The notes below the pieces were generated by a model that was not told the DNA's origin, did not search any database, and worked only from the letters and a program-made list of their open reading frames with translations. This document shows positions 24,310 through 33,110 of a stretch of 41,799 nucleotides of DNA, one piece after another. The position numbers and the translations under genes were made by a program. Position 1 is the first letter of the stretch. Every line of letters starts with the position of its first letter. This DNA comes from Desulfuromonas sp. Lineage in GTDB: Bacteria; Desulfobacterota; Desulfuromonadia; Desulfuromonadales; Desulfuromonadaceae. The stretch covers positions 1 to 41,799 of the forward strand of contig JAQUDG010000008.1 in NCBI GenBank assembly GCA_028685815.1, given 5' to 3'.

Positions 24310-26094
24310 ATGATGCGTATTAAGGTCAAAGGGAGAAATGGGCAAGAGCTTGAGTGCGTAGAATGTGCAGATCACCTCTGCACCATTGGGCGTTCGAGCA
24401 AAAACTTTCTTCAACTAAAAGGTTGGCGGATAGCTGGGGTGCATGCGCAGCTTGAACGCCGTGGGGATGGCATCTATGTCCAGGATATGTCTGGCGCTAT
24501 TGGCACCACGGTAAACGGCAAAGCTGCGGATACCTACGGGCCGTTATCCAGTGCAGACGTTATCTCGATAGGCAGCTATCTCCTGAGCGTAGAGAGTGGT
24601 AAGCCCAATTCGGATCAGGCCGTTACAGCCCCCAAGGTGGTGGCGCCTTTGGCCGCCGATGAACCAAGCACTAGAACCACTCCTGCGTTTGAGAGTGACG
24701 TCTCTGCTTCACGTCCTCCACAAACTATGGCTGAAATATATAAAAAGGTACCAGTCCACACCCTTGGGGTGAAGCCCGGCGCTGCAGAAGTGGGGCAAGA
24801 GTCGGAGCCTATAGCGGAAGATCGTTTTGTGTGGCACAAACGCATCCATGCCAAGCTTATGGGCGATATGGATATCCGCCGCACCGATGTGGAGTCTCTA
24901 GATGATAAACAGCTGACGGCATTAGTAAAAGGGCTGATCCTGGGAATAATCGAGGAGATGGACACCGATCTTCCTGCCCACCTCGATCGAGAACGTCTGG
25001 CCAAGGAAGTGTTGAACGAGGCGGTCGGCTTGGGCCCCCTAGAAGACTTTCTCGCCGATGATTCCATAACCGAAATCATGGTGAATGGTTACGATAAGAT
25101 CTACTATGAAGCGGGCGGGAAGCTGCACAACTCGACTGTAACCTTCAGTAGTAATGATGCAGTGTTGGCGGTTATTGAGCGGATCATCTCTCCGCTGGGG
25201 CGGCGCATCGACGAGAGTTCACCTATGGTGGACGGGCGCCTCAAGGATGGCTCCAGAATCAACGCCATCATCCCCCCTCTGGCGATTAAAGGGCCGTGCC
25301 TGACGATCCGGAAATTTTCTCAGAAGAGCCTAACCGTGGAAGATCTGTATCGTTTCGGGGCGATCACCCCCGAGGTGGTACAGTTTTTAGAGATGGCGGT
25401 CCGAAACCGTAAAAACATTATTATTTCCGGCGGAACCGGCAGCGGTAAAACCACCTTTCTTAATCTGCTTGCTAGTTTTGTCCCTTCCGATGAACGCATT
25501 GTCACGGTAGAAGACTCCGCCGAATTACGTTTGGAACAGCCCCACGTAGTCTCTTTGGAGGCGCGCCCTGCCAATATGGAAGGCAAGGGGGCGGTCGCCA
25601 TTCGCGATTTGGTGAAAAACTGTCTGCGTATGCGCCCCGATCGTATCGTGGTGGGCGAGTGCCGTGGCAGTGAAGCACTGGATATGCTCCAAGCGATGAA
25701 TACCGGTCACAACGGCTCCCTGACCACTGTACATGCCAATACCCCCCGTGATGTTGTCTCGCGCCTGATGGTCATGGTTATGATGGCGGGGATGGAGTTG
25801 CCCGACAAGGCGATCCTGGAACAAATAGCCTCGGCAGTGGATATCATCGTGCAGCAGTCACGTTTTTCTGACGGCAGTCGGAAGATCACCCATGTTACCG
25901 AAATTACGGGGATGGAAAGTGGGGTTGTGCAGATGCAGGATTTGTTCTTGTTCAGACAGAGCGGTTTGGATGAAAAGGGGAAGGTTCTCGGCACGCTAAA
26001 GGCAACCGGGCGGGTGCCTGAATTTTACGAAGACCTGCGCCAGAGCGGGCTTCAGGTTGACATGAGTATCTTTGAGCAGGATTCCGATGTTTAA
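24310..26094 (+). CDS. tadA: TadA/CpaF pilus ATPase with N-terminal FHA domain
   Basis: 594 residues. Residues about 5-95 form an FHA domain: CTIGRSSKN, VHAQLERRGDGIYVQD, TTVNGKAA and DVISIGSYLL, although the usual S-x-x-H core reads IAGVHAQL (no Ser). A linker (about 100-165) leads to a TadA ATPase: EIMVNGYDKIYYE, Walker A GGTGSGKTT (about 373-381), the acidic VTVEDSAELRL, Walker B RPDRIVVGECRG, and GSLTTVHANT. It powers pilus assembly from the cytoplasm. FHA modules bind phosphothreonine, so phospho-dependent recruitment or control is possible. The stop overlaps the tadB start by 8 bp. Confidence 0.94.
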   Translation: MMRIKVKGRNGQELECVECADHLCTIGRSSKNFLQLKGWRIAGVHAQLERRGDGIYVQDMSGAIGTTVNGKAADTYGPLSSADVISIGSYLLSVESGKPNSDQAVTAPKVVAPLAADEPSTRTTPAFESDVSASRPPQTMAEIYKKVPVHTLGVKPGAAEVGQESEPIAEDRFVWHKRIHAKLMGDMDIRRTDVESLDDKQLTALVKGLILGIIEEMDTDLPAHLDRERLAKEVLNEAVGLGPLEDFLADDSITEIMVNGYDKIYYEAGGKLHNSTVTFSSNDAVLAVIERIISPLGRRIDESSPMVDGRLKDGSRINAIIPPLAIKGPCLTIRKFSQKSLTVEDLYRFGAITPEVVQFLEMAVRNRKNIIISGGTGSGKTTFLNLLASFVPSDERIVTVEDSAELRLEQPHVVSLEARPANMEGKGAVAIRDLVKNCLRMRPDRIVVGECRGSEALDMLQAMNTGHNGSLTTVHANTPRDVVSRLMVMVMMAGMELPDKAILEQIASAVDIIVQQSRFSDGSRKITHVTEITGMESGVVQMQDLFLFRQSGLDEKGKVLGTLKATGRVPEFYEDLRQSGLQVDMSIFEQDSDV

Positions 26095-26935
26095 TTCTAT
26101 TATAGCCAGCCTCTCAGCTTTATCTGCAGGGATATTGGCATGGCTGTTTTTTAAGTCCATGTACGATAAGCTCGCATATTACCGAGATGTAGTGGAAGAC
26201 ATCACCACGAACAAGTTTTCGGAATTGTTTTTATTCGTGAATGTAGGGCGCTATTTCTATTACTACATTGGGTTAATAACCATCACCCCTTTGGTGGTAT
26301 TGGAACTCTCCCGCGATCTGCTGCTGGCGTTTATTACCTTTGTAGTGCTGCTGCTATCGCCCTATATCATTCTAAAAATGATGATTAAAAAGCGGCTGCG
26401 GATGTTTGAACGCCAACTGCCAGACGCGTTGCTTATGCTCTCTGGTTCGCTGCGGGCTGGAGCCAGTATCGCCATCGCGCTGGATAACCTGATCAAGGAG
26501 AGCCCCGCGCCTTTAAGTCAGGAGTTCAGTTTGATGGTGCGCGAGCAAAAGCTCGGGGTAGATCTGGAGACCTCCGCACGGAATATGGAAGGGCGTATCC
26601 CCCTAGAAGCGTTATCCATGGCTCTTAGCGCTATTCTGATCTCGCGTGAGGTAGGTGGGAATCTAGCCCATACTATGGAATCTCTCGCGGATACGTTACG
26701 TCGCAAGCTCACCATGGAAGGGAAGATCGAAAGCCTCACCGCGCAGGGGAAGCTTCAAGGGATCGTGATGAGCGCACTGCCTCTGCTGCTGATGCTGGTA
26801 CTCCTGAAGTTGGAACCAGAAAGCATGGGGATGATGTTTACCACCCACCTTGGCTGGGCGGTCTTGTTTTTGATTATATGCATGCAGACCCTCGGATTCA
26901 TCGCCATTCGCAAGATTACCCGCATAGATGTATAG
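26087..26935 (+). CDS. tadB: TadB, Tad inner-membrane platform protein
   Basis: 282 residues from ATG 26087, with AGCAGGA upstream; the start overlaps the end of tadA. One N-terminal TM helix, a TM pair near residues 60-105, the cytoplasmic T2SSF domain (RQLPDALLMLSGSLRAGASIAIALDNL...AMALSAILISREVGGNLAHTMESLADTLRRK) and C-terminal TM helices are seen. With TadC it forms the platform that couples the ATPase to pilin extraction. Length and order (tadA-tadB-tadC) match standard Tad loci. Confidence 0.93.
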   Translation: MFNSIIASLSALSAGILAWLFFKSMYDKLAYYRDVVEDITTNKFSELFLFVNVGRYFYYYIGLITITPLVVLELSRDLLLAFITFVVLLLSPYIILKMMIKKRLRMFERQLPDALLMLSGSLRAGASIAIALDNLIKESPAPLSQEFSLMVREQKLGVDLETSARNMEGRIPLEALSMALSAILISREVGGNLAHTMESLADTLRRKLTMEGKIESLTAQGKLQGIVMSALPLLLMLVLLKLEPESMGMMFTTHLGWAVLFLIICMQTLGFIAIRKITRIDV

Positions 26936-26986
26936 CTTCGTTGTCTGATTACGGGATCAGTCTGGGAAAGGAGCACCGGCATTATT

Positions 26987-27874
26987 ATGTTTATACTTAG
27001 TAGCCTAGATCTGATAATCAGCCTGAGCGTAACCGCCTCTCTGCTGTGCCTGGTGTTTTCCCTAACCCTGATATCCAGGCAGATCCCTCCCGATGAACGA
27101 GAGTTCATGGATGCGCTTCCCTCCGCGCTTGAGTTTATCTGGCCGCTGGTGCGGATAGTGGCTTACTATGGGTGTGTCCGCCTGCCTTATACCTATGTAA
27201 AGAGTGTAGAAAAACGTCTGCGTCGCAATGGCATGGGTTATATGATGATGGCAGAGGAGTACTTGGCCCTGCGCTGTGTGGCGGCGTTTTTTATCCTTAC
27301 CTTCGGCTATATATTGCTAGAATTACTTGGCGAATGGAACGATGTCATGTTTCTGGTGTTGCCTCTGGTGGGTTTTTTCTATCCGGACATCTGGATGCGC
27401 GATGTGCGTAAAAAACAGGTGGACGCCATCTTGCGGACCCTGCCCACCTATCTGGATTTCATCTGTATGGCGGTGCATGCAGGATTGAACTTCTCTGGGG
27501 CTATCGAGCAGGCACGCAAAAAAGCTCCCGCTGGCCCCTTGGTAATCGAATTCGGCATTGTGTTGCGCGATTTGCGTGCCGGAGTCAAGCGCTCAAGGGC
27601 GCTGCAGCGTATGGCCGAACGTTTGGAGATCCAAGAAGTAACCAGCTTTGTCAACGCGGTGGTGCATGCAGAAAAAATGGGCTCAGCCTTGGCCGGGGTT
27701 CTGCAGATTCAGGCAGACCAGCGGCGCAGTGAGCGCTTCCAGCGCGCAGAAAAGAAAGCGATGGAGGCTCCGGTGAAACTGATCGGGCCACTGGTAATGT
27801 TTATTTTCCCCACCACCTTTATGGTGCTGGCCTTCCCCATCTTGATGAAGTTTTTGCAGCAAGGATTATTTTGA
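26987..27874 (+). CDS. tadC: TadC, Tad inner-membrane platform protein
   Basis: 295 residues from ATG 26987 with a GGAAAGGAG site. N-terminal TM helix (LIISLSVTASLLCLVFSLTLI), central TM pair (about 100-140), T2SSF domain (TLPTYLDFICMAVHAGLNFSGAIEQA...MAERLEIQEVTSFVNAVVHAEKMGSALAGVL) and a final TM region. It pairs with TadB. A 51-bp gap from tadB carries no terminator. Confidence 0.93.
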   Translation: MFILSSLDLIISLSVTASLLCLVFSLTLISRQIPPDEREFMDALPSALEFIWPLVRIVAYYGCVRLPYTYVKSVEKRLRRNGMGYMMMAEEYLALRCVAAFFILTFGYILLELLGEWNDVMFLVLPLVGFFYPDIWMRDVRKKQVDAILRTLPTYLDFICMAVHAGLNFSGAIEQARKKAPAGPLVIEFGIVLRDLRAGVKRSRALQRMAERLEIQEVTSFVNAVVHAEKMGSALAGVLQIQADQRRSERFQRAEKKAMEAPVKLIGPLVMFIFPTTFMVLAFPILMKFLQQGLF

Positions 27875-27885
27875 GACAAGGCTTG

Positions 27886-28236
27886 ATGCGCGCAATAGCA
27901 ACTGACTGCGCTGCGGAGGTAGTTATGCTACCTACCGTGCAGCAGACCACCACGCCGCTTGAACGAATGCGTGGCCTGCTTTGGCGCCCCCCGCTACAGC
28001 CCGGGCAGGGATTGCTCATAAAACCGTGCAACTCAGTACATACGCTGGGGATGCGTTATGCCATCGATGTAGTTTATTTGGATCGAAGCAACACCGTCAT
28101 CAGGCTGGTGCGCGCCATGCGCCCTTTTCGGCTGAGTATGGGGTTTGGCGCTACTGCGGTATTAGAGCTCGCCGCGCATGAAGCGCAGCGGTGCGGTATC
28201 AATGTCGGTATGCGTTTGATTTGGGAGGATGCATGA
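27886..28236 (+). CDS. DUF192 family small protein
   Basis: 116 residues from ATG 27886 with AAGG upstream; a TTG at 27871 is also possible. The DUF192 signature is visible: TPLERMRGLLWRPPLQPGQGLLIKPCNSVHTLGMRYAIDVVYLDRSNTV and a C-terminal AVLELAAHEAQRCGI. The MRGLL and HTxxMxxxIDxxFxD-like pattern define the family. No reaction is established for it. Unlike exported members it lacks a signal peptide here, so it is probably cytoplasmic. Its start lies 11 bp after the tadC stop and its stop overlaps the next start (ATGA). DUF192 genes are seen near pilus and secretion genes in other bacteria, so a Tad-linked role is plausible but unproven. Confidence 0.84.
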   Translation: MRAIATDCAAEVVMLPTVQQTTTPLERMRGLLWRPPLQPGQGLLIKPCNSVHTLGMRYAIDVVYLDRSNTVIRLVRAMRPFRLSMGFGATAVLELAAHEAQRCGINVGMRLIWEDA

Positions 28237-28676
28237 GTTGCAGGATTGGGTTGATTCTTCCGTTGCTGCTCCTGATTGTGGGGCTAGGCGGATGTGCTAG
28301 TCCGAATCTTGAGGAACAGCGCCGCACCGCGTACCGTCTGTACATGGAGCAGGAATATGCCGCGGCCGCGCGCGAATTAGAAATCCTAGTCGAACACATC
28401 CCCCGCGACCCCGAACTGTGGTTTCGTCTCGGTAACGCCTATACTCGAAGCAAGCAACCCAAGCAGGCTATCGCCGCATATGAAAATGCCATTCTGCGCG
28501 ATCCACGTATGACCCGGGCTTGGTACAATAAAGGGATAGTCCACTTGCAGGAGGGGCTGAAGACTTTTGTGGATATGCCTGAATATGTGGATGCGGCTGA
28601 CCCTGTGGCTAGACAGGGAGCGTACAAGCGCGCTCAATTGTTGGAAATACTGGCCCCGACCAGCACGGTTGACTGA
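28233..28676 (+). CDS. TPR-repeat lipoprotein (TadD-like)
   Basis: 147 residues from ATG 28233 with GGGAGGA upstream. The signal peptide ends in lipobox VGLGGC (Cys about residue 21). Two or three TPR units follow: RTAYRLYMEQEYAAAARELEILVEHIPRDPELWFRLGNAYTRSKQPKQAIAAYENAILRDPRMTRAWYNKGIVHLQ. TadD-type TPR lipoproteins assist assembly or localisation of the Flp secretin, much as PilF does for type IV pili. That fits its place between TadC/DUF192 and a TadE-like gene. Small compared with many TadD proteins. Confidence 0.84.
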   Translation: MSCRIGLILPLLLLIVGLGGCASPNLEEQRRTAYRLYMEQEYAAAARELEILVEHIPRDPELWFRLGNAYTRSKQPKQAIAAYENAILRDPRMTRAWYNKGIVHLQEGLKTFVDMPEYVDAADPVARQGAYKRAQLLEILAPTSTVD

Positions 28677-28677
28677 T

Positions 28678-29451
28678 ATGAATTTTCAGGCTAGGCGGGA
28701 CGATCAGTCTGGGCAGGCGATGGTAGAGATGCTCGTGATTCTGCCGGTGATGCTGCTCCTTATCCTCGCCACCATCCAGATAGCCCTTGTCTACCACGCC
28801 AAGATCACCCTTAACTATGCCGTCTTTGAAGCAGTCCGTGCCGGCACCCTCAACTGTGACAAGCTGTACAATTTCGATGACAACAGTGGCGCAGTGTCAG
28901 AAGTGGGTCAGTTTGCCGCAGTAAAGGAGGGACTGGCGCGTGGGTTGGCACCGCTGTACAGCTATTTTGAGCCGGATTCAGACAAACGCAGCACTATGCA
29001 CAAACCCGCGCTAAGTCAGGTGGAAGCATTTCAGGTAGGGCGCGCACACGTCTACGCTGAATTTGACTCCCCGCTAGAATTGATTCGTATCGAGCGTTTG
29101 AGCCCCAAAGAAAAAACCTTCGCCGATTTCGCCATCGACAATGTTATCCCCAATGATAACCTCATGTATCGCTCCAGTACCACCGGCGGGGAATCCAAAA
29201 CCTCAATCCAGGGGGCAAATCTGCTCCATATTCGCGTGACGTATTGGTATCCTCTGTATGTTCCTTTCGTAAACAAACTGATGTTTAACACCTTCATCTG
29301 TGGGCGCGGCCCAACGGGAACTGTTTTCTCGCGCTGGTCCTCCGATCCGGTATGCCAAGCGGGGGAACAACCCCGTATCCCTCTGACCGCTACCGCGATA
29401 ATGCGCATGCAGGTTCCGGGAGAAAAAAGTACCGGGTGGTATAAACCCTGA
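28678..29451 (+). CDS. TadE-like pseudopilin
   Basis: 257 residues from ATG 28678, one base after the TPR gene stop. The N-terminus SGQAMVEMLVILPVMLLLILATIQIALVYHAK has G/QAMVEM (Glu +5) and a single TM helix, as in TadE/TadF. FEAVRAG near residue 55 is the usual TadE continuation. The extracytoplasmic tail contains several cysteines (NCDKL, FICGRG, DPVCQAG) that could form disulfides. Probably a minor pseudopilin. Last gene that clearly belongs to the Tad locus. Confidence 0.82.
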   Translation: MNFQARRDDQSGQAMVEMLVILPVMLLLILATIQIALVYHAKITLNYAVFEAVRAGTLNCDKLYNFDDNSGAVSEVGQFAAVKEGLARGLAPLYSYFEPDSDKRSTMHKPALSQVEAFQVGRAHVYAEFDSPLELIRIERLSPKEKTFADFAIDNVIPNDNLMYRSSTTGGESKTSIQGANLLHIRVTYWYPLYVPFVNKLMFNTFICGRGPTGTVFSRWSSDPVCQAGEQPRIPLTATAIMRMQVPGEKSTGWYKP

Positions 29452-29520
29452 TCTGAGTTGGTCCCAATCCATGGCAAATAGCACATGCAACAACTCACGC
29501 TGGTTCTATTGAAAGGGTCA

Positions 29521-31056
29521 ATGATGGCGCATGTATTAGTTACTGGCGCAGATGGCTTTATCGGGAAGTCGTTGTGCCTACGCCTAGAGCAGGAACATGT
29601 TGTGCGCCGCAGCGTACGCAGACATGCTCCCGAAAATGACTGTTTGCCCGTTGAAAACGTTGCAGCCATTGGAGATATCGATGCTGTCACCGATTGGGGC
29701 GCAGCGTTAGCGGGGGTGGAGGTGGTTGTGCATACCGCCGCCCGCGTCCATATCATGAAAGAAGAACGTGCCGACCCCGCAGCGCAGTTTCAGCGGGTTA
29801 ATACCGCAGGCACCCTGAACCTAGCGCGTCAGGCTGCAGTAGCCGAAGTTAGGCGCTTTATCTTTCTCAGCACCATCAAGGTAAACGGAGAGCAGAGTGT
29901 TGCAGGCCAGCCTTTTAATGCAACAGACTGCCCTGCACCGGAAGACCCCTACGCCGTTTCCAAACACGCAGCGGAAAAGGGACTGCAACAGTTGGGGGCT
30001 GAAACTGGGATGGAGATAGTGATAATTCGCCCTCCCTTGGTCTATGGCGCGGGGGTCAAAGGGAACTTCGCTACCCTGATAAAGCTGATTGAAAAAAGGG
30101 TGCCGCTTCCTCTAGGCGCTATCCACAATAAACGCTCGTTGGTGGGCTTGGACAACCTCGTCGATCTTATCGCCACTTGCATCAAGCATCCCGCTGCAGC
30201 CAATCAGATATTTTTAGCTGGAGATGGGGAAGACCTCTCCACCTCGGAACTGCTGCGCCGCCTCGCTCAAGCACTAGGGAAAGCTCCGCTGCTGCTGCCG
30301 ATTCCGGCTACCTTCCTTGAGTTTGGGGCGAAGTTGCTGGGCAAACAGGCCGTAGCGCAGCGTGTTCTTGGGTCATTGCAGGTGGATATATGTAAGGCGC
30401 GAGACTTGCTGGGCTGGACTCCTCCAGTGAATGTGGATGAGGGGCTGAGGAGAGCGGTGGGGAGTTGCTCCCAATCGCCTTGCTCCTATTTAAGGGAACA
30501 AACCACCATGATCCGTTTTTTTGACATCCTGTTTGCAGCGTTTGGGCTGATATTCGGGCTCCCAGTTCTGCTCCTCATCAGCGTCATTGGCTATTTTGAT
30601 ACGGGATCTGCGTTATTTTTTCAGGAGCGGATGGGGCGCGCTAAAAGGCCATTTGTGCTGGTAAAATTTCGAACCATGCACCTTGGGACAGAATCGGTCG
30701 CCAGCCACCTGGCGAATTCAGCGTCCATCACGGCAGCGGGCAGATTTTTGCGTAAAACCAAACTGGATGAATTGCCGCAGCTGTGGAATGTACTTAAAGG
30801 GGAGATGAGTCTGGTGGGGCCGCGCCCGAATCTGCTGAATCAAGCGGAGCTGATTGCCCAGCGCGAGGCGTTAGGAGTGTACGGCGCGCGTCCGGGAATT
30901 ACCGGCTTAGCGCAGGTGGAGGGGATTGATATGTCAACCCCTGAGTTGCTGGCGCAGACCGATGCCAAGATGCTACAGGAATTAAACCTCAGCGCCTATT
31001 TTCGCTATATCTTTATGACCCTTTCAGGTCGCGGGGCTGGGGATCGGGTGCGCTAA
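29521..31056 (+). CDS. Fused NAD-dependent sugar epimerase/reductase and bacterial sugar transferase (phosphoglycosyl transferase)
   Basis: 511 residues from ATG 29521 (AAAGGG upstream). The first ~315 are an extended SDR: VTGADGFIGKSL at the NAD(P) site and DPYAVSKHAAE with catalytic Tyr and Lys. From residue 330 follows a complete PF02397 monotopic phosphoglycosyl transferase: RFFDILFAAFGLIFGLP re-entrant helix, FQERMGR, FVLVKFRTM, KLDELPQLWNVLKGEMSLVGPRP, YGARPGITGLAQVEG. The two are usually separate neighbouring genes; similar SDR/transferase pairs (WreQ/WreU) make undecaprenyl-linked N-acetylquinovosamine. An internal ATG at 30508 with AAGGGA upstream could give the transferase alone, so fusion by loss of a stop is possible. 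Confidence 0.85.
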   Translation: MMAHVLVTGADGFIGKSLCLRLEQEHVVRRSVRRHAPENDCLPVENVAAIGDIDAVTDWGAALAGVEVVVHTAARVHIMKEERADPAAQFQRVNTAGTLNLARQAAVAEVRRFIFLSTIKVNGEQSVAGQPFNATDCPAPEDPYAVSKHAAEKGLQQLGAETGMEIVIIRPPLVYGAGVKGNFATLIKLIEKRVPLPLGAIHNKRSLVGLDNLVDLIATCIKHPAAANQIFLAGDGEDLSTSELLRRLAQALGKAPLLLPIPATFLEFGAKLLGKQAVAQRVLGSLQVDICKARDLLGWTPPVNVDEGLRRAVGSCSQSPCSYLREQTTMIRFFDILFAAFGLIFGLPVLLLISVIGYFDTGSALFFQERMGRAKRPFVLVKFRTMHLGTESVASHLANSASITAAGRFLRKTKLDELPQLWNVLKGEMSLVGPRPNLLNQAELIAQREALGVYGARPGITGLAQVEGIDMSTPELLAQTDAKMLQELNLSAYFRYIFMTLSGRGAGDRVR

Positions 31057-31109
31057 AGTGGGATAAGGCAAGATGGGAGCACGATGGGCCGCACCCCTTC
31101 ATATCCCCG

Positions 31110-32492
31110 TTACCAGTCCAAACTTCCCTTGATGTGTCCTACCAAGTCGTATTCTGCGGCATCGGTAATTTCGACCGTCACCAGTTCGCCGACATTGGCG
31201 TCTCCGGCGTTGATGTAGGTGATACCGTCAATATCCGGAGCCTGGGTTATGCTGCGCCCTTGTAGCAACAGCTCTGTTTCTTCACTCAGCCCTTCGACCA
31301 ACACCTCAACCTCGCTACCGATTAGGCTCTGATTCTTCTCCCGCGCAATTTCACCCAGGGTGGTCATCAAGGCCTCGCGGCGCTGCTCCTTGATCTCGTC
31401 CGGTACCTGCGCGCCATAGGTTGCCGCTGCGGTCCCCTCTTCTTGTGAATAGGTGAATACGCCAACGCGGTCAAACAGCCCGCGCGCGGCAAATGCATGC
31501 AGCGTGGCAAAATCTTCCTTGGTTTCACCGGGGAAGCCGACAATAAAGGTAGTACGCAAGGTGATATTCGGGATGCGCTTGCGGATCTTTTCGATCAAGG
31601 CAACGGTGGCGTCGCTATCTAGGCGGCGGTTCATCCCTTTAAGAACCGGCGCGGAGATATGTTGCAGCGGCAGGTCTAGATAGGGGCAGATCTTCGGGTG
31701 TGTTGCGATGAGATCGAGCAATTCATCACTCACCCCTTCTGGGTAGGCGTAGAGCAGGCGTAGCCAATGCAGTTCATCTATTTGCACCAACTGGCGCAGC
31801 AGTTGCTCGAGGGAGGCGCCGTCGCTGCGATCGCGTCCATAGGCGGTGATATCTTGCGCGATCAGGTTGATCTCTACCACTCCAGCTGCCACCCGCTGGC
31901 GCACTTCGGCGACAACAGAGTCGATGCTGCGTGAGCGCAGCGGCCCGCGCAAAGTCGGGATGATGCAGTAGGAGCAGCGGTTATCGCACCCTTCGGCAAT
32001 CTTGACGTAGGCGGTATAAAAAGGCGATGCCTGCAGTCTGGGGGTGTCGTGTTCGTAGAGACCGGCGGGGGCGCTGATATGGCACAGCTGTTGCGGCGCA
32101 TCGGTGCGCCAGGTATCGATAATTTCGCCGATATGGATGGCATCACCGGTACCTAGGAACAGATCCACCTCGGGCAGGCCGGCGGCCAGCTCCTCGCGGT
32201 AGCGCTGGGGTAGACAGCCACACACGATCAGCATGGTGCAGGAGCCCTGCTCTTTGTATTGCGCCATAGCGAGGATGGTGTCGATGCACTCCTCTTTGGC
32301 GTCCCCAATAAAGGCGCAGGTGTTGATGATGATGATGGCGGCGCTGGCTACATCGCTGACAATGGTGTAGCGCTCTGGGGGTAGGTGCCCGAGAATCACC
32401 TCAGTATCGACGAGGTTCTTTGGACATCCCAGACTTATCATGGCCACGGTGGCAGGGTTCACATTTACGTCGCTCATATTTATGGAATTCAC
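31110..32492 (-). CDS. rimO: Ribosomal protein S12 methylthiotransferase RimO
   Basis: 460 residues. Radical-SAM methylthiotransferase that adds a methylthio group to an aspartate of ribosomal protein S12. The N-terminal UPF0004 domain has SLGCPKNLVDTE (Cys23), INTCAFIGDAKEE (Cys59) and CGCLPQRY (Cys93) for the auxiliary Fe-S cluster. The radical-SAM cluster is in EGCDNRCSYCIIP (Cys169, 173, 176). A C-terminal TRAM domain begins near SEVEVLVEG. SLGCPKNLVDTE distinguishes RimO from MiaB. The GTG start at 32492 has AAGGAA upstream. Last gene of the thiL-lolA-yajQ-rimO run. Confidence 0.96.
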   Translation of the reverse strand: MNSINMSDVNVNPATVAMISLGCPKNLVDTEVILGHLPPERYTIVSDVASAAIIIINTCAFIGDAKEECIDTILAMAQYKEQGSCTMLIVCGCLPQRYREELAAGLPEVDLFLGTGDAIHIGEIIDTWRTDAPQQLCHISAPAGLYEHDTPRLQASPFYTAYVKIAEGCDNRCSYCIIPTLRGPLRSRSIDSVVAEVRQRVAAGVVEINLIAQDITAYGRDRSDGASLEQLLRQLVQIDELHWLRLLYAYPEGVSDELLDLIATHPKICPYLDLPLQHISAPVLKGMNRRLDSDATVALIEKIRKRIPNITLRTTFIVGFPGETKEDFATLHAFAARGLFDRVGVFTYSQEEGTAAATYGAQVPDEIKEQRREALMTTLGEIAREKNQSLIGSEVEVLVEGLSEETELLLQGRSITQAPDIDGITYINAGDANVGELVTVEITDAAEYDLVGHIKGSLDW

Positions 32493-32589
32493 ATCTGTTC
32501 CTTATCAACGGCCTGCAGCACGCGGGGTTGATGCTCTTGTGTATCGGGTTATTGTACTTGAAGCAGCTTACTTGGCAACGAAACCTGGA

Positions 32590-33075
32590 TCAAGAGCGCA
32601 TGTTGACAAACTGCAGTTCGACACCCAGATCCGCGCCGCGCAGCTGCTGCATGATATCCTGCAAATCATCAATGTTTTTGCCACTGACCCGCACTTCATC
32701 TTCCGTGATCTGGGCCTGAACCTTGAGCTTGCTCCCCTTGATCATCTTGACAATTTCCTTGCCCTTTTCTTTGGATATCCCCTGGATCAGGACCACCTTC
32801 TGGCGGATAGCACCAGCGGAGGCCGGTTCTTCCTTCTGAAAATCGAGGCACTTGGTAGAAACGCCGCGTCGGGTAAGTTTCCCTTTTAGGATATCGACGA
32901 TGGCCTCAAGCTTGTAGGAATCAGAGGCCAAAATGGTGATCTGGCCGTCTTCTAGATCGATTTCGTTGTGGGTGCCCTTGAAGTCGTAGCGCTGATCGAC
33001 TTCCTTACAGGTCTGATTAACTGCGTTATCAACCTCTTGTAAATCAACCTTGGAAACAATGTCAAAACTTGGCAT
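32590..33075 (-). CDS. yajQ: YajQ family nucleotide-binding protein (DUF520)
   Basis: 161 residues, the standard length. The N-terminus [21 protein letters not shown] and [13 protein letters not shown], and the later [16 protein letters not shown], are diagnostic. Cytoplasmic; family members have been reported to bind cyclic di-GMP or nucleotides, and the exact role varies. A strong AGGAGG site precedes the ATG. It lies in the same direction as lolA 35 bp upstream and rimO 97 bp downstream, so a common transcript is likely. Confidence 0.95.
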   Translation of the reverse strand: MPSFDIVSKVDLQEVDNAVNQTCKEVDQRYDFKGTHNEIDLEDGQITILASDSYKLEAIVDILKGKLTRRGVSTKCLDFQKEEPASAGAIRQKVVLIQGISKEKGKEIVKMIKGSKLKVQAQITEDEVRVSGKNIDDLQDIMQQLRGADLGVELQFVNMRS

Positions 33076-33110
33076 GAATGTCCTCCTGTATGTTTTTTCT
33101 GTGTATGTAT

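Noticed and set aside
32440-32889. 149-codon plus-strand frame overlapping yajQ and the rimO start
   Set aside because: It lies opposite yajQ, which is clearly real; no independent evidence for this frame.
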